From an uncultured Psychroserpens sp. (lineage in GTDB: Bacteria; Bacteroidota; Bacteroidia; Flavobacteriales; Flavobacteriaceae), in the NCBI RefSeq assembly GCF_947503375.1, contig NZ_CANNDQ010000004.1:248001-312000 (forward strand): a stretch of DNA of 64,000 bases, in the 5' to 3' direction. The notes beneath the pieces are model-generated. The model was not told the DNA's origin. It saw nothing but the letters and a program-made list of their open reading frames with translations, and made no database searches. Within the stretch, counting starts at the first letter, position 1, and each line of letters opens with the position of its first letter. The position numbers and the translations under genes are program-made. Of this stretch, positions 56,728-64,000 are shown piece after piece.

Positions 56728-58335
56728 ATGTACAATCAAAAATTTATCATTACTGCTTTAATATTTATTCTTACCATATCAGTCTGTGGCCTTTCCGAAA
56801 ACATAAATATTGAAAATAATGAAACTACTATTGAAAATGGTCTTAATGAAATTATTGAAGAGCGAGGCATTCCTGGAATTACTTTGTCTATAACAGTTTC
56901 TGGAAAAACCACAACGTATTCCTCTGGCTTTGCAGATATTGAAACACAAACACCTATGAATAAAACACATAGAATGCTTTTAGGTAGTACTGGAAAATCA
57001 ATATTTGCCGCACTAGCTTTAAAACTTGAAAGTGAAGGTGTTATAAATTTAAATGATAAGGCAGAAAACTATTTAGGTCATGAAACTTGGTTTACAAAAA
57101 TTGCAAATCATGAGAATATTACCATAAGAAGCTTATTAAATCATACTTCAGGTGTCCCAGAATATGTGTATACTCGAGAATTATGGCAAACAATAAAAGA
57201 CCAACCAAATAAAAAATGGACTGCTAAAGACCGAATGAGTCTTATTTCTGATATGCCTTCGAGATTTAATGTTGGAGAAGGCTGGTCATATGCAGATGCT
57301 AACTACATTATACTTGGTGCTTTGATAGAACAAGTTACTAAAAAAGACATCTACATTTTAGCCAAGGAAGAGTTACTACAACCTCATCATATGGTAAGCA
57401 CCGATCCGTCAACACAACAACGTTTAGAAAACTTATCATCAGGCTATTCTGGAAACTTCTTCGGAACGTTATTTGGTGAAAAAATAGCCACACTAGGATT
57501 GTATAACCTTAACCCTCAATTTGAATGGACAGGTGGAGGTTTTATTACAACATCAGAAGATTTATCTAAATGGATCTATCAACTCTACAATAATAAAATA
57601 CTTACCAAAAGTAATACTAAAGCAATGTTTCACTCAGCTATAAATAGAGTAACCGCAAAAGAGGATCGCTTTGGATATAGTTTAGGTACAGAAGTGTTTG
57701 AAACACGTTACGGCACAGCATATGGTCATACAGGTTTTATGCCAGGATATTCAACTTTTATGGCTCATTTTCCAGATTACGACACTTCAATCGCTTTTCA
57801 AATAAATATAGACCCTTACAGTAAACAACTAAAGAAAAGTGCATCAGTTTTTGAATTGATCGATGAAATTCTACCGCTAATACTTAAAACAAATAAAGTA
57901 CATAAAAAAACCACTACGCTATATTTTGTTCGCCATGCGGAAAAAGCTAATGATGGCACAAGAAACCCTGGACTAACCAATGAAGGGAAATCCAGATCAG
58001 AATTGATTTCTAAAATTATGGGATCTAAAAACATAAACGCAGTTTACAGTACAGCCTACAAACGAACTACAGAGACTGCACAACCTTTAGCAAAATTAAT
58101 TGGTAAGAATGTTAACTTTTATGATCCAACAAACACGACCTCCATATTAGACATCATTGCAAAAAATGAAGGTCAAAACATTGTTATTGTTGGTCATTCA
58201 AACACCATACCTGCAATGCTCAACTTTTTAGAGAAAAGCAGTAATTATCAAGTAATACCAGAAGCTGAATATGACAATCTTTTCAAAGTAATGTATTCAA
58301 GCAACAAAACTATTGTATCAGAAAACAAATATTAA
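56728..58335 (+). CDS. Fusion of beta-lactamase-like serine hydrolase and histidine phosphatase
   Basis: A 535-residue exported protein with a signal peptide (about 1-22). Residues about 30-385 are a serine hydrolase of the class C beta-lactamase/DD-peptidase fold: S-x-x-K in LLGSTGKSIFAAL, a YxN-like YADAN, and HTGFMPGYS in place of KTG. Residues about 395-530 are a histidine phosphatase (phosphoglycerate mutase/SixA fold) with the RHAE catalytic motif (FVRHAEKAND) and a second catalytic His in VIVGHSNTIPAM. The two enzymes are joined by a short Lys/Thr linker. The fusion is unusual; it follows an AraC gene and precedes a VOC gene. Confidence 0.88.
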   Translation: MYNQKFIITALIFILTISVCGLSENINIENNETTIENGLNEIIEERGIPGITLSITVSGKTTTYSSGFADIETQTPMNKTHRMLLGSTGKSIFAALALKLESEGVINLNDKAENYLGHETWFTKIANHENITIRSLLNHTSGVPEYVYTRELWQTIKDQPNKKWTAKDRMSLISDMPSRFNVGEGWSYADANYIILGALIEQVTKKDIYILAKEELLQPHHMVSTDPSTQQRLENLSSGYSGNFFGTLFGEKIATLGLYNLNPQFEWTGGGFITTSEDLSKWIYQLYNNKILTKSNTKAMFHSAINRVTAKEDRFGYSLGTEVFETRYGTAYGHTGFMPGYSTFMAHFPDYDTSIAFQINIDPYSKQLKKSASVFELIDEILPLILKTNKVHKKTTTLYFVRHAEKANDGTRNPGLTNEGKSRSELISKIMGSKNINAVYSTAYKRTTETAQPLAKLIGKNVNFYDPTNTTSILDIIAKNEGQNIVIVGHSNTIPAMLNFLEKSSNYQVIPEAEYDNLFKVMYSSNKTIVSENKY

Positions 58336-58339
58336 ACTT

Positions 58340-58699
58340 ATGAAAAACGGAATGTATAAAAGTGATCCAGTTTTAGCATCATTAGAAATAGAAAAGACAG
58401 TTACCTTTTATGAAAAGAAATTGGGTTTCAAAAGGTCTTGGTGTGATGCCAATTATGGAATTGTTAATAGGGATAAGATCTCTATTCATTTTTGGCATTG
58501 TAACGACAAGATATTCCCTGAAAACACGAGTTGCTATATCTATGTAGATAATGTAGAGAAGTTATTTGATGAGTATGAGAAAAAAGGAGTGGTACATCCC
58601 AATGGAACCTTAGAGAATAAGCCTTGGGGCATGAAAGAATTTGCAATTTTAGACCATGATGGTAATATGATTAAATTTGGAGAACTCAATGAAAACTAA
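58340..58699 (+). CDS. VOC-family (glyoxalase/bleomycin-resistance-like) protein
   Basis: A 119-residue single VOC module. The pattern is EIEKTVTFYEKKLGFKRSW, ISIHFWHC, SCYIYVDNVEKLFDEYEKKGV (partial) and the final WGMKEFAILDHDGNMIKFGE, matching bleomycin-binding dimeric proteins. These either sequester glycopeptide drugs or catalyse metal-dependent reactions. The start at 58340 gives the standard N-terminus (4 bases after the previous stop); an earlier ATG at 58313 overlaps the previous gene. Confidence 0.85.
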   Translation: MKNGMYKSDPVLASLEIEKTVTFYEKKLGFKRSWCDANYGIVNRDKISIHFWHCNDKIFPENTSCYIYVDNVEKLFDEYEKKGVVHPNGTLENKPWGMKEFAILDHDGNMIKFGELNEN

Positions 58700-59462
58700 A
58701 ATAAAGACATGTTTGACAGCACTATCCATATTTTTTTTATGTATAGCTACTCATTCACAAACAAGTGAGGTAAATAATAGAGAGGTATCTAATGATACCA
58801 ATCCTACTATTATAACAGATTGGTATAACAGAGTTGATATTTCCAAATTAAATAACACATCAGATGCTTATAGCATTGTTTGGAAAGGCGAAGTAGCCGG
58901 CTCAATGAAATATCATAAAACTATAGAAAATGGCAAACTCATTATACAAGACACTTCAGAACTAAAAGGGATTGTATGGGAAAAACTAGATGTGTCAATT
59001 AATCTGGAAGATATGTCTATGAATACAGGAGATGTCACAGTAAATTATCCTCAAAATAAAACTAAAATGTCTGGTAATGTAGAATGGGTCGGACAAAATA
59101 TACAAGGAACTTACACTATAAATCAAGAAAACGATATAAAAACCATCCCAATCGATTTTAATCCAAAGAATAGAGTTTTAGGAAGAGCAGCCATTTTTGC
59201 ACTAATACCAGCTTTGCCAATAAAAGAAAGTATAGAATACAAGATCGACATGTTTGCATTTTCTAATGCAGAAATATGGCATATGAACTTGAATGTGATT
59301 GGCAAAAAAAATATCACATGGCATAATAAAGAGGTTGAGGTCTATCAAATAAATCTAACTGGCGGCAAGGTAAATAACATAGTCTATATGACCACAGATG
59401 GATCTGGAAAGCTACTTCAAATTGACGTTGTTGGACAAGACATGCAAGTTATTTTAAATTGA
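58689..59462 (+). CDS. Exported DUF3108-like protein
   Basis: A 257-residue protein with a signal peptide (cleaved near THSQT). The start at 58689 overlaps the VOC gene by 11 bases. The beta-rich body ends in KRVLGRAAIFALIPALPIKES-like and EVEVYQINLTGGKVNNIVYMTTDGSGKLLQIDVVG blocks (quoted as regions), similar to DUF3108 envelope proteins. A role in the cell envelope is likely; it is co-transcribed with the VOC and fusion genes. Confidence 0.7.
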   Translation: MKTKIKTCLTALSIFFLCIATHSQTSEVNNREVSNDTNPTIITDWYNRVDISKLNNTSDAYSIVWKGEVAGSMKYHKTIENGKLIIQDTSELKGIVWEKLDVSINLEDMSMNTGDVTVNYPQNKTKMSGNVEWVGQNIQGTYTINQENDIKTIPIDFNPKNRVLGRAAIFALIPALPIKESIEYKIDMFAFSNAEIWHMNLNVIGKKNITWHNKEVEVYQINLTGGKVNNIVYMTTDGSGKLLQIDVVGQDMQVILN

Positions 59463-59576
59463 TCAATTAATATTTATCCCATTAATTTAATTATAAGCAA
59501 TATTTGAACCCAAGGTTTAATTCGTAGAAACTAATTTTATATTAATTAATCAATCAATACAAATTCAATCAAAAAA

Positions 59577-60179
59577 ATGACAGTTCAATTCAAAACAAAA
59601 AGCACTTTGTGGATTGCCTTTTTACTCATAACTATTGGCGCTATAGACGCTCAAAATAAAACTGTAGTTGAAGTACAAGAAGCGCCAGCTACCAAAGAAA
59701 AAACTAAAAAAAAGCTACATAAATATCTTGGTGACAAAAAAAAGAATGATCAAAAAACTATTGAAGTTATCGAGATCGATGTAAATAGCAACAAAAAAAC
59801 CAGCACAGATTCTGAGGTGATTTATACAAAACCTAACAGCAACAGTAATACAACATCATCTTCATCTTTTTCATATTCTTCTGCTAATGGGAAACCAAAC
59901 ATTGGAAAATATTCCGTTGCAGAATATTTTGATAAAAAAAAGAATAAACAACGTGAAATATTAGAAACTAGGCTAATTCAAATGGCAATTGAGGCTGGTT
60001 ATATTACTGACCAGGACTCAATTGCCGACTTTAAGATCACTCAAGATTCAGTTTTGATCAATGGTAAGATAATTGTAGGAGAATTTGCAGAGTCTATTCA
60101 AACTGAGATAAAGGAAACCATTGACCATGGTGAACAATATAATTTCAATTTTTCGAGGACGATCTTTTTCAAAAACTGA
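59577..60179 (+). CDS. Exported basic/Ser-rich protein of unknown function
   Basis: A 200-residue protein with a signal peptide (cleaved near AIDAQN). After it comes a Lys/Glu-rich stretch (KEKTKKKLHKYLGDKKKND), a Ser/Asn-rich linker (SNSNTTSSSSFSYSSANG) and a mixed C-terminal domain (about 110-200) with an acidic IADFKITQDSVLINGKIIVGEF. No family recognised. It is separated from the previous gene by 114 bases and ends before a strong terminator. Confidence 0.65.
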   Translation: MTVQFKTKSTLWIAFLLITIGAIDAQNKTVVEVQEAPATKEKTKKKLHKYLGDKKKNDQKTIEVIEIDVNSNKKTSTDSEVIYTKPNSNSNTTSSSSFSYSSANGKPNIGKYSVAEYFDKKKNKQREILETRLIQMAIEAGYITDQDSIADFKITQDSVLINGKIIVGEFAESIQTEIKETIDHGEQYNFNFSRTIFFKN

Positions 60180-60202
60180 TGTTTAGTGTTGTTTATGAAT
60201 GT

Positions 60203-60239
60203 AGAGCCTTAATTATTAGTTTTATTAAGGCTCTTTTTT
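60203..60239 (+). terminator. Rho-independent terminator
   Basis: An 11-bp stem (AGAGCCTTAAT with ATTAAGGCTCT), a 10-base loop and a T-run. Confidence 0.85.
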
Positions 60240-60327
60240 ATTATATAAACTTTAAGATTAGATATAAGTCAATAATCGTTTGACTTGACCATATAAAATC
60301 TGTATTTTTAAATCACTTTAAGACATC

Positions 60328-60477
60328 ATGCAACAGTTTTTTAAAATACTAGCTAAAATCAATAGACTCATCTTACCGAGTTATTCAAAGCGCAAGCTAG
60401 ACCTTAGCAAAGCATCAAAACTACAAATGGCAATTATTGGTTGGCGCGTATATGTAACCAAACGTGCTTTAGGCTAA
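60328..60477 (+). CDS. Small basic protein (49 residues) of a flavobacterial family
   Basis: A 50-codon ORF starting MQQFFKILAKINRLILPSY and ending WRVYVTKRALG. It is rich in Lys, Arg and Leu, with a net positive charge. It resembles short flavobacterial proteins sometimes labelled 'SsrA-binding protein', a label without good basis here because the SmpB fold is about 150 residues. It has no obvious promoter box; a near-match TATTTTTA lies 24 bases upstream. Confidence 0.55.
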   Translation: MQQFFKILAKINRLILPSYSKRKLDLSKASKLQMAIIGWRVYVTKRALG

Positions 60478-60637
60478 TAAATTAATATATTAAAGGAAAA
60501 GAGCTTTATTTAATTAATATCTATTTTATGTAGTATGGCTTTATTCTTAACCATAAAACATTTCCTTGAAAAATTTCCGTTTAACTGTGTTATTATAAGT
60601 GTACAAAATAAGTCTTGTTCACTTTATATTACTTAAA

Positions 60638-61357
60638 CTAATTTTGTTCACCAACGATTACGGTGAGTCTTGCTGTTGCAGTTACTGCTTCACAATTGCT
60701 TATCGCGTCTGGCAAATATATCAATGAGCCACTACCAGTACTTGTATTAGCATGGTAAACTCCTGGAGTGTATTCTGTAAGATGGCTGGCACCAGAACCA
60801 ACATTGTTACCAGTTGGTAGTACAGTCTCTGGCGTCCATGTATATGTTCTACCTACGTTAGATGGAATAGGATCTGGAGCATAGTCTAAAATTTCTAAGT
60901 GATAACTTATGGCATCTTCTACAGCGGTAACTTCAAAATAATTTACAATACCATAACCACCTGCACCTTCCCACCATCTACATTCTATATCCACCTCTAT
61001 AATGATCACTTCAGGTTCTGTGGCAAAAAAATATGGCGCTTGTGAAGTTCCACCATTACCATCTCTAGCCTCAACATAGCCTTCGTAATTTGTTTCTGGT
61101 TCAAGACCAGAAAAGCTATAACTCTGCGTCGTTCCTCCTGATGCAATCTCTTGTCCGTCAAGGATAATAGCATAAGTAACCTCATCGTCATCTGGATCAA
61201 TCGCTTCTGTCCATTCTATAGTTGCCCCATCAAACCTTGTTTCTATCGTATTTGAAGAAAAAATACCTGGTGGATTGTTATCAGGATCATTTTCACTATC
61301 AGAACAAGCCATAAATAAAAATATAGTAAAAATGACCAAGTAGCTGTATGCTTTCAT
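60638..61357 (-). CDS. Fibronectin type III domain lipoprotein
   Basis: A 239-residue lipoprotein; the ATG at 61357 gives a leader ending LFMAC (Cys19-20). The first domain (about 35-115) is a fibronectin type III fold (TRFDGATIEWTEAIDPDDDEVTYAIILDG, in part, ending ETNYEGYVEARDGNG). The C-terminal 120 residues contain a Trp/Gly-rich WWEGAGGYG start and many aromatic residues, without a recognised family. A likely surface or periplasmic binding protein. Isolated in this orientation. Confidence 0.75.
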   Translation of the reverse strand: MKAYSYLVIFTIFLFMACSDSENDPDNNPPGIFSSNTIETRFDGATIEWTEAIDPDDDEVTYAIILDGQEIASGGTTQSYSFSGLEPETNYEGYVEARDGNGGTSQAPYFFATEPEVIIIEVDIECRWWEGAGGYGIVNYFEVTAVEDAISYHLEILDYAPDPIPSNVGRTYTWTPETVLPTGNNVGSGASHLTEYTPGVYHANTSTGSGSLIYLPDAISNCEAVTATARLTVIVGEQN

Positions 61358-61506
61358 AATAATTGAGTTTAAGGTTAACACTTTTTATACTTAATCGCAT
61401 AATTTTAAAAATGTCATCACCCATACTTTTTTTTAAAAGCATATTTTTTTCTAATAGAATAGTATTTAACAAGAAATAAAGGCAGAGTTCAAACAAAATG
61501 TCTGAA

Positions 61507-61546
61507 ATAAAAAACGGAGAACTTATAATCTAATAAGTTCTCCGTT
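61507..61546 (-). terminator. Terminator of the tRNA-Arg transcript
   Basis: A 13-bp perfect stem (arm AACGGAGAACTTA) with an 8-base loop and a T-run on the minus strand, beginning 5 bases after the tRNA 3' end. Confidence 0.85.
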
Positions 61547-61550
61547 GTAG

Positions 61551-61624
61551 TGACCATGGCAGGATTCAAACCTGCAACCTCTTGAGCCGTAATCAAGTGC
61601 GCTATTCAGTTGCGCCACATGGCC
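61551..61624 (-). tRNA. tRNA-Arg (anticodon ACG)
   Basis: A 74-base cloverleaf: acceptor GGCCATG/CATGGTC with discriminator A, D-arm GCGC/GCGC, anticodon stem CTTGA/TCAAG with loop TTACGGC (anticodon ACG, read as ICG after TadA deamination), variable loop AGGTT, T-arm GCAGG/CCTGC. CCA is not encoded. The D-loop is AACTGAATA and the T-loop TTTGAAT, so the usual G19 and C56 are replaced by A and T, see findings. Confidence 0.95.
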
Positions 61625-61697
61625 TTTTTTGTGGGTGCAAATATAGAACTTTTCTCAAAAAGAATCCAAACTATTTATTTCAAAGTTACGAAATTAG

Positions 61698-61705
61698 TAT
61701 TTTTG
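61698..61705 (+). promoter_or_regulatory. -7 element of the YeeE sulfur-transport operon
   Basis: TATTTTTG; the leader to the ATG at 61728 is about 17 bases. Confidence 0.5.
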
Positions 61706-61727
61706 AGTTTCATTTCAACCATTTATT

Positions 61728-62288
61728 ATGGAAGCTATCTTACAACCATGGCCTTGGTATGTTTCTGGGCCGCTCATTGCAATGATCATGTTTATCCTTA
61801 TTTATTTTGGAAAAACATTTGGCATGTCTTCAAACCTTCGTACACTTTGCGCTATTGGAGGTGCAGGAAAAAAGGTAGCGTTTTTCAATTTTGACTGGAA
61901 ATCGCAACGCTGGAATCTTACAGTTGTTCTTGGTGCCGTTATTGGAGGATTTATTGCGCATCATTACTTATCTGTTACAACAAATATCGATTTAAATCCT
62001 AAAACTGTTGAAGCTTTATCGCAATTGGGCTTTGAAAATACAGGTCAGTCATTACTACCTGATGAGTTATACAGTTGGGATGCGATCCTAAGTATAAAAG
62101 GGCTTTCAATACTCATAATTGGAGGTTTTTTAGTAGGCTTTGGAACACGCTATGCTGGTGGTTGCACCTCTGGTCATGCCATAACTGGTTTGAGTAGTTT
62201 GCAATTACCTTCTTTAGTGGCAGTTATCGGTTTTTTCCTTGGTGGTCTAATTATGATTCATTTATTGTTTCCTTTAATTTTTAGTTAA
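61728..62288 (+). CDS. YeeE/YedE-family sulfur transporter, N-terminal half-like
   Basis: A 186-residue membrane protein with four or five spans. It holds the YeeE/YedE hallmark GTRYAGGCTSGHAITG, with the conserved Cys of thiosulfate-transport (TsuA-like) proteins. It probably moves thiosulfate or a related sulfur anion through the inner membrane, paired with the next gene, which begins one base after its stop. Together with the MBL-rhodanese enzyme it forms a sulfur-handling operon. Confidence 0.88.
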   Translation: MEAILQPWPWYVSGPLIAMIMFILIYFGKTFGMSSNLRTLCAIGGAGKKVAFFNFDWKSQRWNLTVVLGAVIGGFIAHHYLSVTTNIDLNPKTVEALSQLGFENTGQSLLPDELYSWDAILSIKGLSILIIGGFLVGFGTRYAGGCTSGHAITGLSSLQLPSLVAVIGFFLGGLIMIHLLFPLIFS

Positions 62289-62289
62289 T

Positions 62290-62703
62290 ATGAAGTATTT
62301 GAAATTTTTAATAGTTGGAATAATCTTTGGAATTGTACTGGTAAAATCGGAAGCTGTATCGTGGTATCGTATTTATGAGATGTTTAAATTTGAATCGTTT
62401 CATATGTATGGCATCATAGGAACAGCCATAGGTACTGGAATAATCCTACTTCAAATTTCGAAGCAGCTAAAGATCAATAATATTGAAGGGGAACTTGTAC
62501 ATGTTCCAAAAAAACAAAAAGGTTTATTTCGCTATATCATAGGTGGTACACTTTTTGGTTTGGGTTGGGCATTATCAGGCGCATGTCCTGGACCAATGTA
62601 TATATTAGTTGGGACAGGTATCTTAACAGTTTTAATCGTTATTGCGGCTGCAATTTTAGGAACTTATGTGTATGGTATCATTAAAAATAAACTACCACAC
62701 TAG
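62290..62703 (+). CDS. DUF6691/YeeE-type sulfur transporter, second component
   Basis: A 137-residue membrane protein with four spans and the partner Cys motif WALSGACPGPMYILVG. In related sulfur operons this small component works with the YeeE protein encoded upstream. It starts 1 base after the previous stop, implying coupled translation, and is followed after 40 bases by a new -7 box for the MBL-rhodanese gene. Confidence 0.85.
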   Translation: MKYLKFLIVGIIFGIVLVKSEAVSWYRIYEMFKFESFHMYGIIGTAIGTGIILLQISKQLKINNIEGELVHVPKKQKGLFRYIIGGTLFGLGWALSGACPGPMYILVGTGILTVLIVIAAAILGTYVYGIIKNKLPH

Positions 62704-62744
62704 TCAAACCTGATTTTTGTCAGTTAATAGAACAGAATACTTAT

Positions 62745-62752
62745 TATCTTTG
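62745..62752 (+). promoter_or_regulatory. -7 element of the MBL-rhodanese gene
   Basis: TATCTTTG; a transcript from about 62758 favours the ATG at 62770 over the one at 62761. Confidence 0.45.
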
Positions 62753-62769
62753 CAACAAATATGTTTCCA

Positions 62770-64000
62770 ATGAAAATAGAACAAATTTATACAGGATGTT
62801 TAGCCCAAGGAGCTTACTATATAGAATCGAATGGTGAAGTTGCAATTGTAGATCCATTGCGAGAAACTCAAGCTTATGTTGATAAAGCTAATGAGAATAA
62901 AGCAAAAATTAAATATGTTTTCGAAACGCATTTTCATGCCGATTTTGTTTCGGGACATGTTGATTTAGCAAAAAAAACAGGTGCGACCATTGTTTATGGT
63001 CCTGGTGCAGAAACAACTTATGACATACATTCGGCAAAAGACAATGAAACATTCAAGCTTGGAAATATCATTATTAAAGCACTTCATACGCCTGGGCATA
63101 CTTTAGAGTCTACAACCTATCTTTTAATTGATGAAAACGGAAAAGATCATGCTATTTTTTCTGGTGACACACTTTTTCTAGGTGATGTAGGGCGACCAGA
63201 TTTAGCCATAAAATCTGATCTTACAAAAGAAGACCTAGCTGGTATGCTTTACGATTCACTTCGCAATAAAATCATGCCACTTGCAGATGATGTAATTGTA
63301 TATCCAGCTCATGGAGCAGGTTCAGCATGTGGGAAAAATTTAAGTAAAGAAACGGTAGGCACTATCGGTGATCAAAAAAATACTAATTATGCTTTGCGTC
63401 AAGACATGAACAAAACAGAATTCATAGAAGAAGTGCTTGACGGTATGCCTCCTCCACCTCAATATTTCGCAAAAAATGCCATGATGAACAAAACTGGTTA
63501 CGATAGTTTTGAAGCCGTTTTGAAATCTGGAAATTCACCTCTAAACCCCGAAGACTTTGAAGCAATGGCCAATCATGAAGAAGCCTTAGTTTTAGATGTA
63601 AGAACAGAAAGTGAATTTATTAAAGGACACATCCCTAATTCAATATTTATTGGACTAAATGGACAATTTGCACCATGGGTTGGCGCATTAATCACAGACT
63701 TGAAACAACCCATCTTACTCGTAGTTCCTGAAGATAAAAGTGCTGAAGCAGTAACGCGGCTTTCTCGAGTTGGTTACGATAATACACTTGGTTATTTAGA
63801 AGGTGGTATAGAGGCTTGGAAATCTTCAGGAAAAGAAATTGATACACTATATTCTATAACTGCAGAAGAGTTCGCCAATCGAGTAAAGCATCAAGATATA
63901 AATATTCTTGATGTGAGAAAAGATGGAGAGTATAATAGCATGCATTTAGAAAACGCACAACACTTTGCATTAGACTTTATAAATAGTAAAATGAATGAGA
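62770..64000 (+). CDS. MBL-fold (persulfide-dioxygenase-like) protein with two rhodanese domains, 3'-truncated
   Basis: Open to the window end (410 codons visible). The first 240 residues are an ETHE1/persulfide dioxygenase-like MBL fold: THFHADFVSGH, HTPGHT, FSGDTLF and PAHGAGSACG. A rhodanese domain follows (about 270-350), with VLDVRTESEF but PILLVVPEDKSAEAV where the active-site Cys loop is expected, so this module looks catalytically inactive. A second rhodanese domain starts at about 375 (ILDVRKDGEY) and is cut off. By context the enzyme oxidises persulfide or handles sulfane sulfur delivered by the YeeE-type transporters encoded upstream. Confidence 0.9.
   Translation, partial: MKIEQIYTGCLAQGAYYIESNGEVAIVDPLRETQAYVDKANENKAKIKYVFETHFHADFVSGHVDLAKKTGATIVYGPGAETTYDIHSAKDNETFKLGNIIIKALHTPGHTLESTTYLLIDENGKDHAIFSGDTLFLGDVGRPDLAIKSDLTKEDLAGMLYDSLRNKIMPLADDVIVYPAHGAGSACGKNLSKETVGTIGDQKNTNYALRQDMNKTEFIEEVLDGMPPPPQYFAKNAMMNKTGYDSFEAVLKSGNSPLNPEDFEAMANHEEALVLDVRTESEFIKGHIPNSIFIGLNGQFAPWVGALITDLKQPILLVVPEDKSAEAVTRLSRVGYDNTLGYLEGGIEAWKSSGKEIDTLYSITAEEFANRVKHQDINILDVRKDGEYNSMHLENAQHFALDFINSKMNE

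Noticed and set aside
60535..60636. 33-codon ORF (MALFLTIKHFLEKF...) after the 49-residue gene
   Set aside because: No promoter, no signal or family resemblance; length is within chance for AT-rich DNA.

Overview
The window looks like a chromosomal segment of a marine-type Flavobacteriaceae bacterium (Bacteroidota). The support is low GC content, Bacteroidota-type promoters (TAnnTTTG at about -7) in front of many genes, no Shine-Dalgarno pattern, type IX secretion (T9SS) C-terminal sorting domains, a type III glutamine synthetase beside a type II one, and many lineage-typical SPII lipoproteins. No transposase, integrase, phage structural gene, CRISPR array or rRNA was seen. Most of the window is ordinary core chromosome with small accessory islands.

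Layout. 0-5 kb: 3' part of a cobalamin adenosyltransferase, a DUF2795 gene and secA. 5-11 kb: SMP-30-like lipoprotein, outer-membrane protein, M23 peptidase, then an ECF sigma / anti-sigma / charged-repeat protein operon. 11-17 kb: DUF2911 protein, the MeaB GTPase (a second B12/methylmalonyl-CoA gene), a GT2 glycosyltransferase, the MATE-acidic protein-PAP2 operon and an ATP-grasp enzyme. 17-27 kb: nitronate monooxygenase, T9SS subtilase, mnmA, MORN/YwqK protein, triple-fasciclin lipoprotein, yidC and pyrG. 27-30.3 kb: an accessory island with a ComEC-type metallo-beta-lactamase-fold protein and two small membrane proteins. 30.4-37 kb: DUF3820, DUF922, OsmC and LysM/PBP1 genes (a tight operon), guaA, and a TPR-LuxR regulator. 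37-40 kb: three tandem paralogous lipoproteins. 40-46 kb: pyrF, prfA, a small ABC system, purM, a beta-barrel protein and a secreted micropeptide. 46-50.6 kb: divergent GSIII and GSII, and a Na+/Ca2+ exchanger. 50.6-55 kb: a BlaI/BlaR1-type regulatory pair and a T9SS endonuclease I. 55-61 kb: a 700-base gap, an AraC regulator, a serine hydrolase-histidine phosphatase fusion, a VOC protein and secreted proteins. 61.5-64 kb: tRNA-Arg(ACG) and a sulfur operon (two YeeE/YedE-type transporters followed by an MBL-rhodanese enzyme cut by the window edge).

The most interesting signals are: a palindrome (ATACGTAGAA + CTACGTAT) with a downstream A-tract at three loci, each in front of an accessory gene; the tandem lipoproteins sharing an unrecognised C-terminal domain; an ABC ATPase paired with two 3-TM paralogues in place of a normal permease; a BlaI-type promoter in which half-sites repeat every 20 bases across the -33/-7 elements; several genes whose -7 box abuts or overlaps the start codon, implying leaderless mRNAs or corrected starts; and a tRNA-Arg with an apparent A19-U56 swap of the G19-C56 tertiary pair. 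Functions are assigned from recognisable motifs only. No database search was run.
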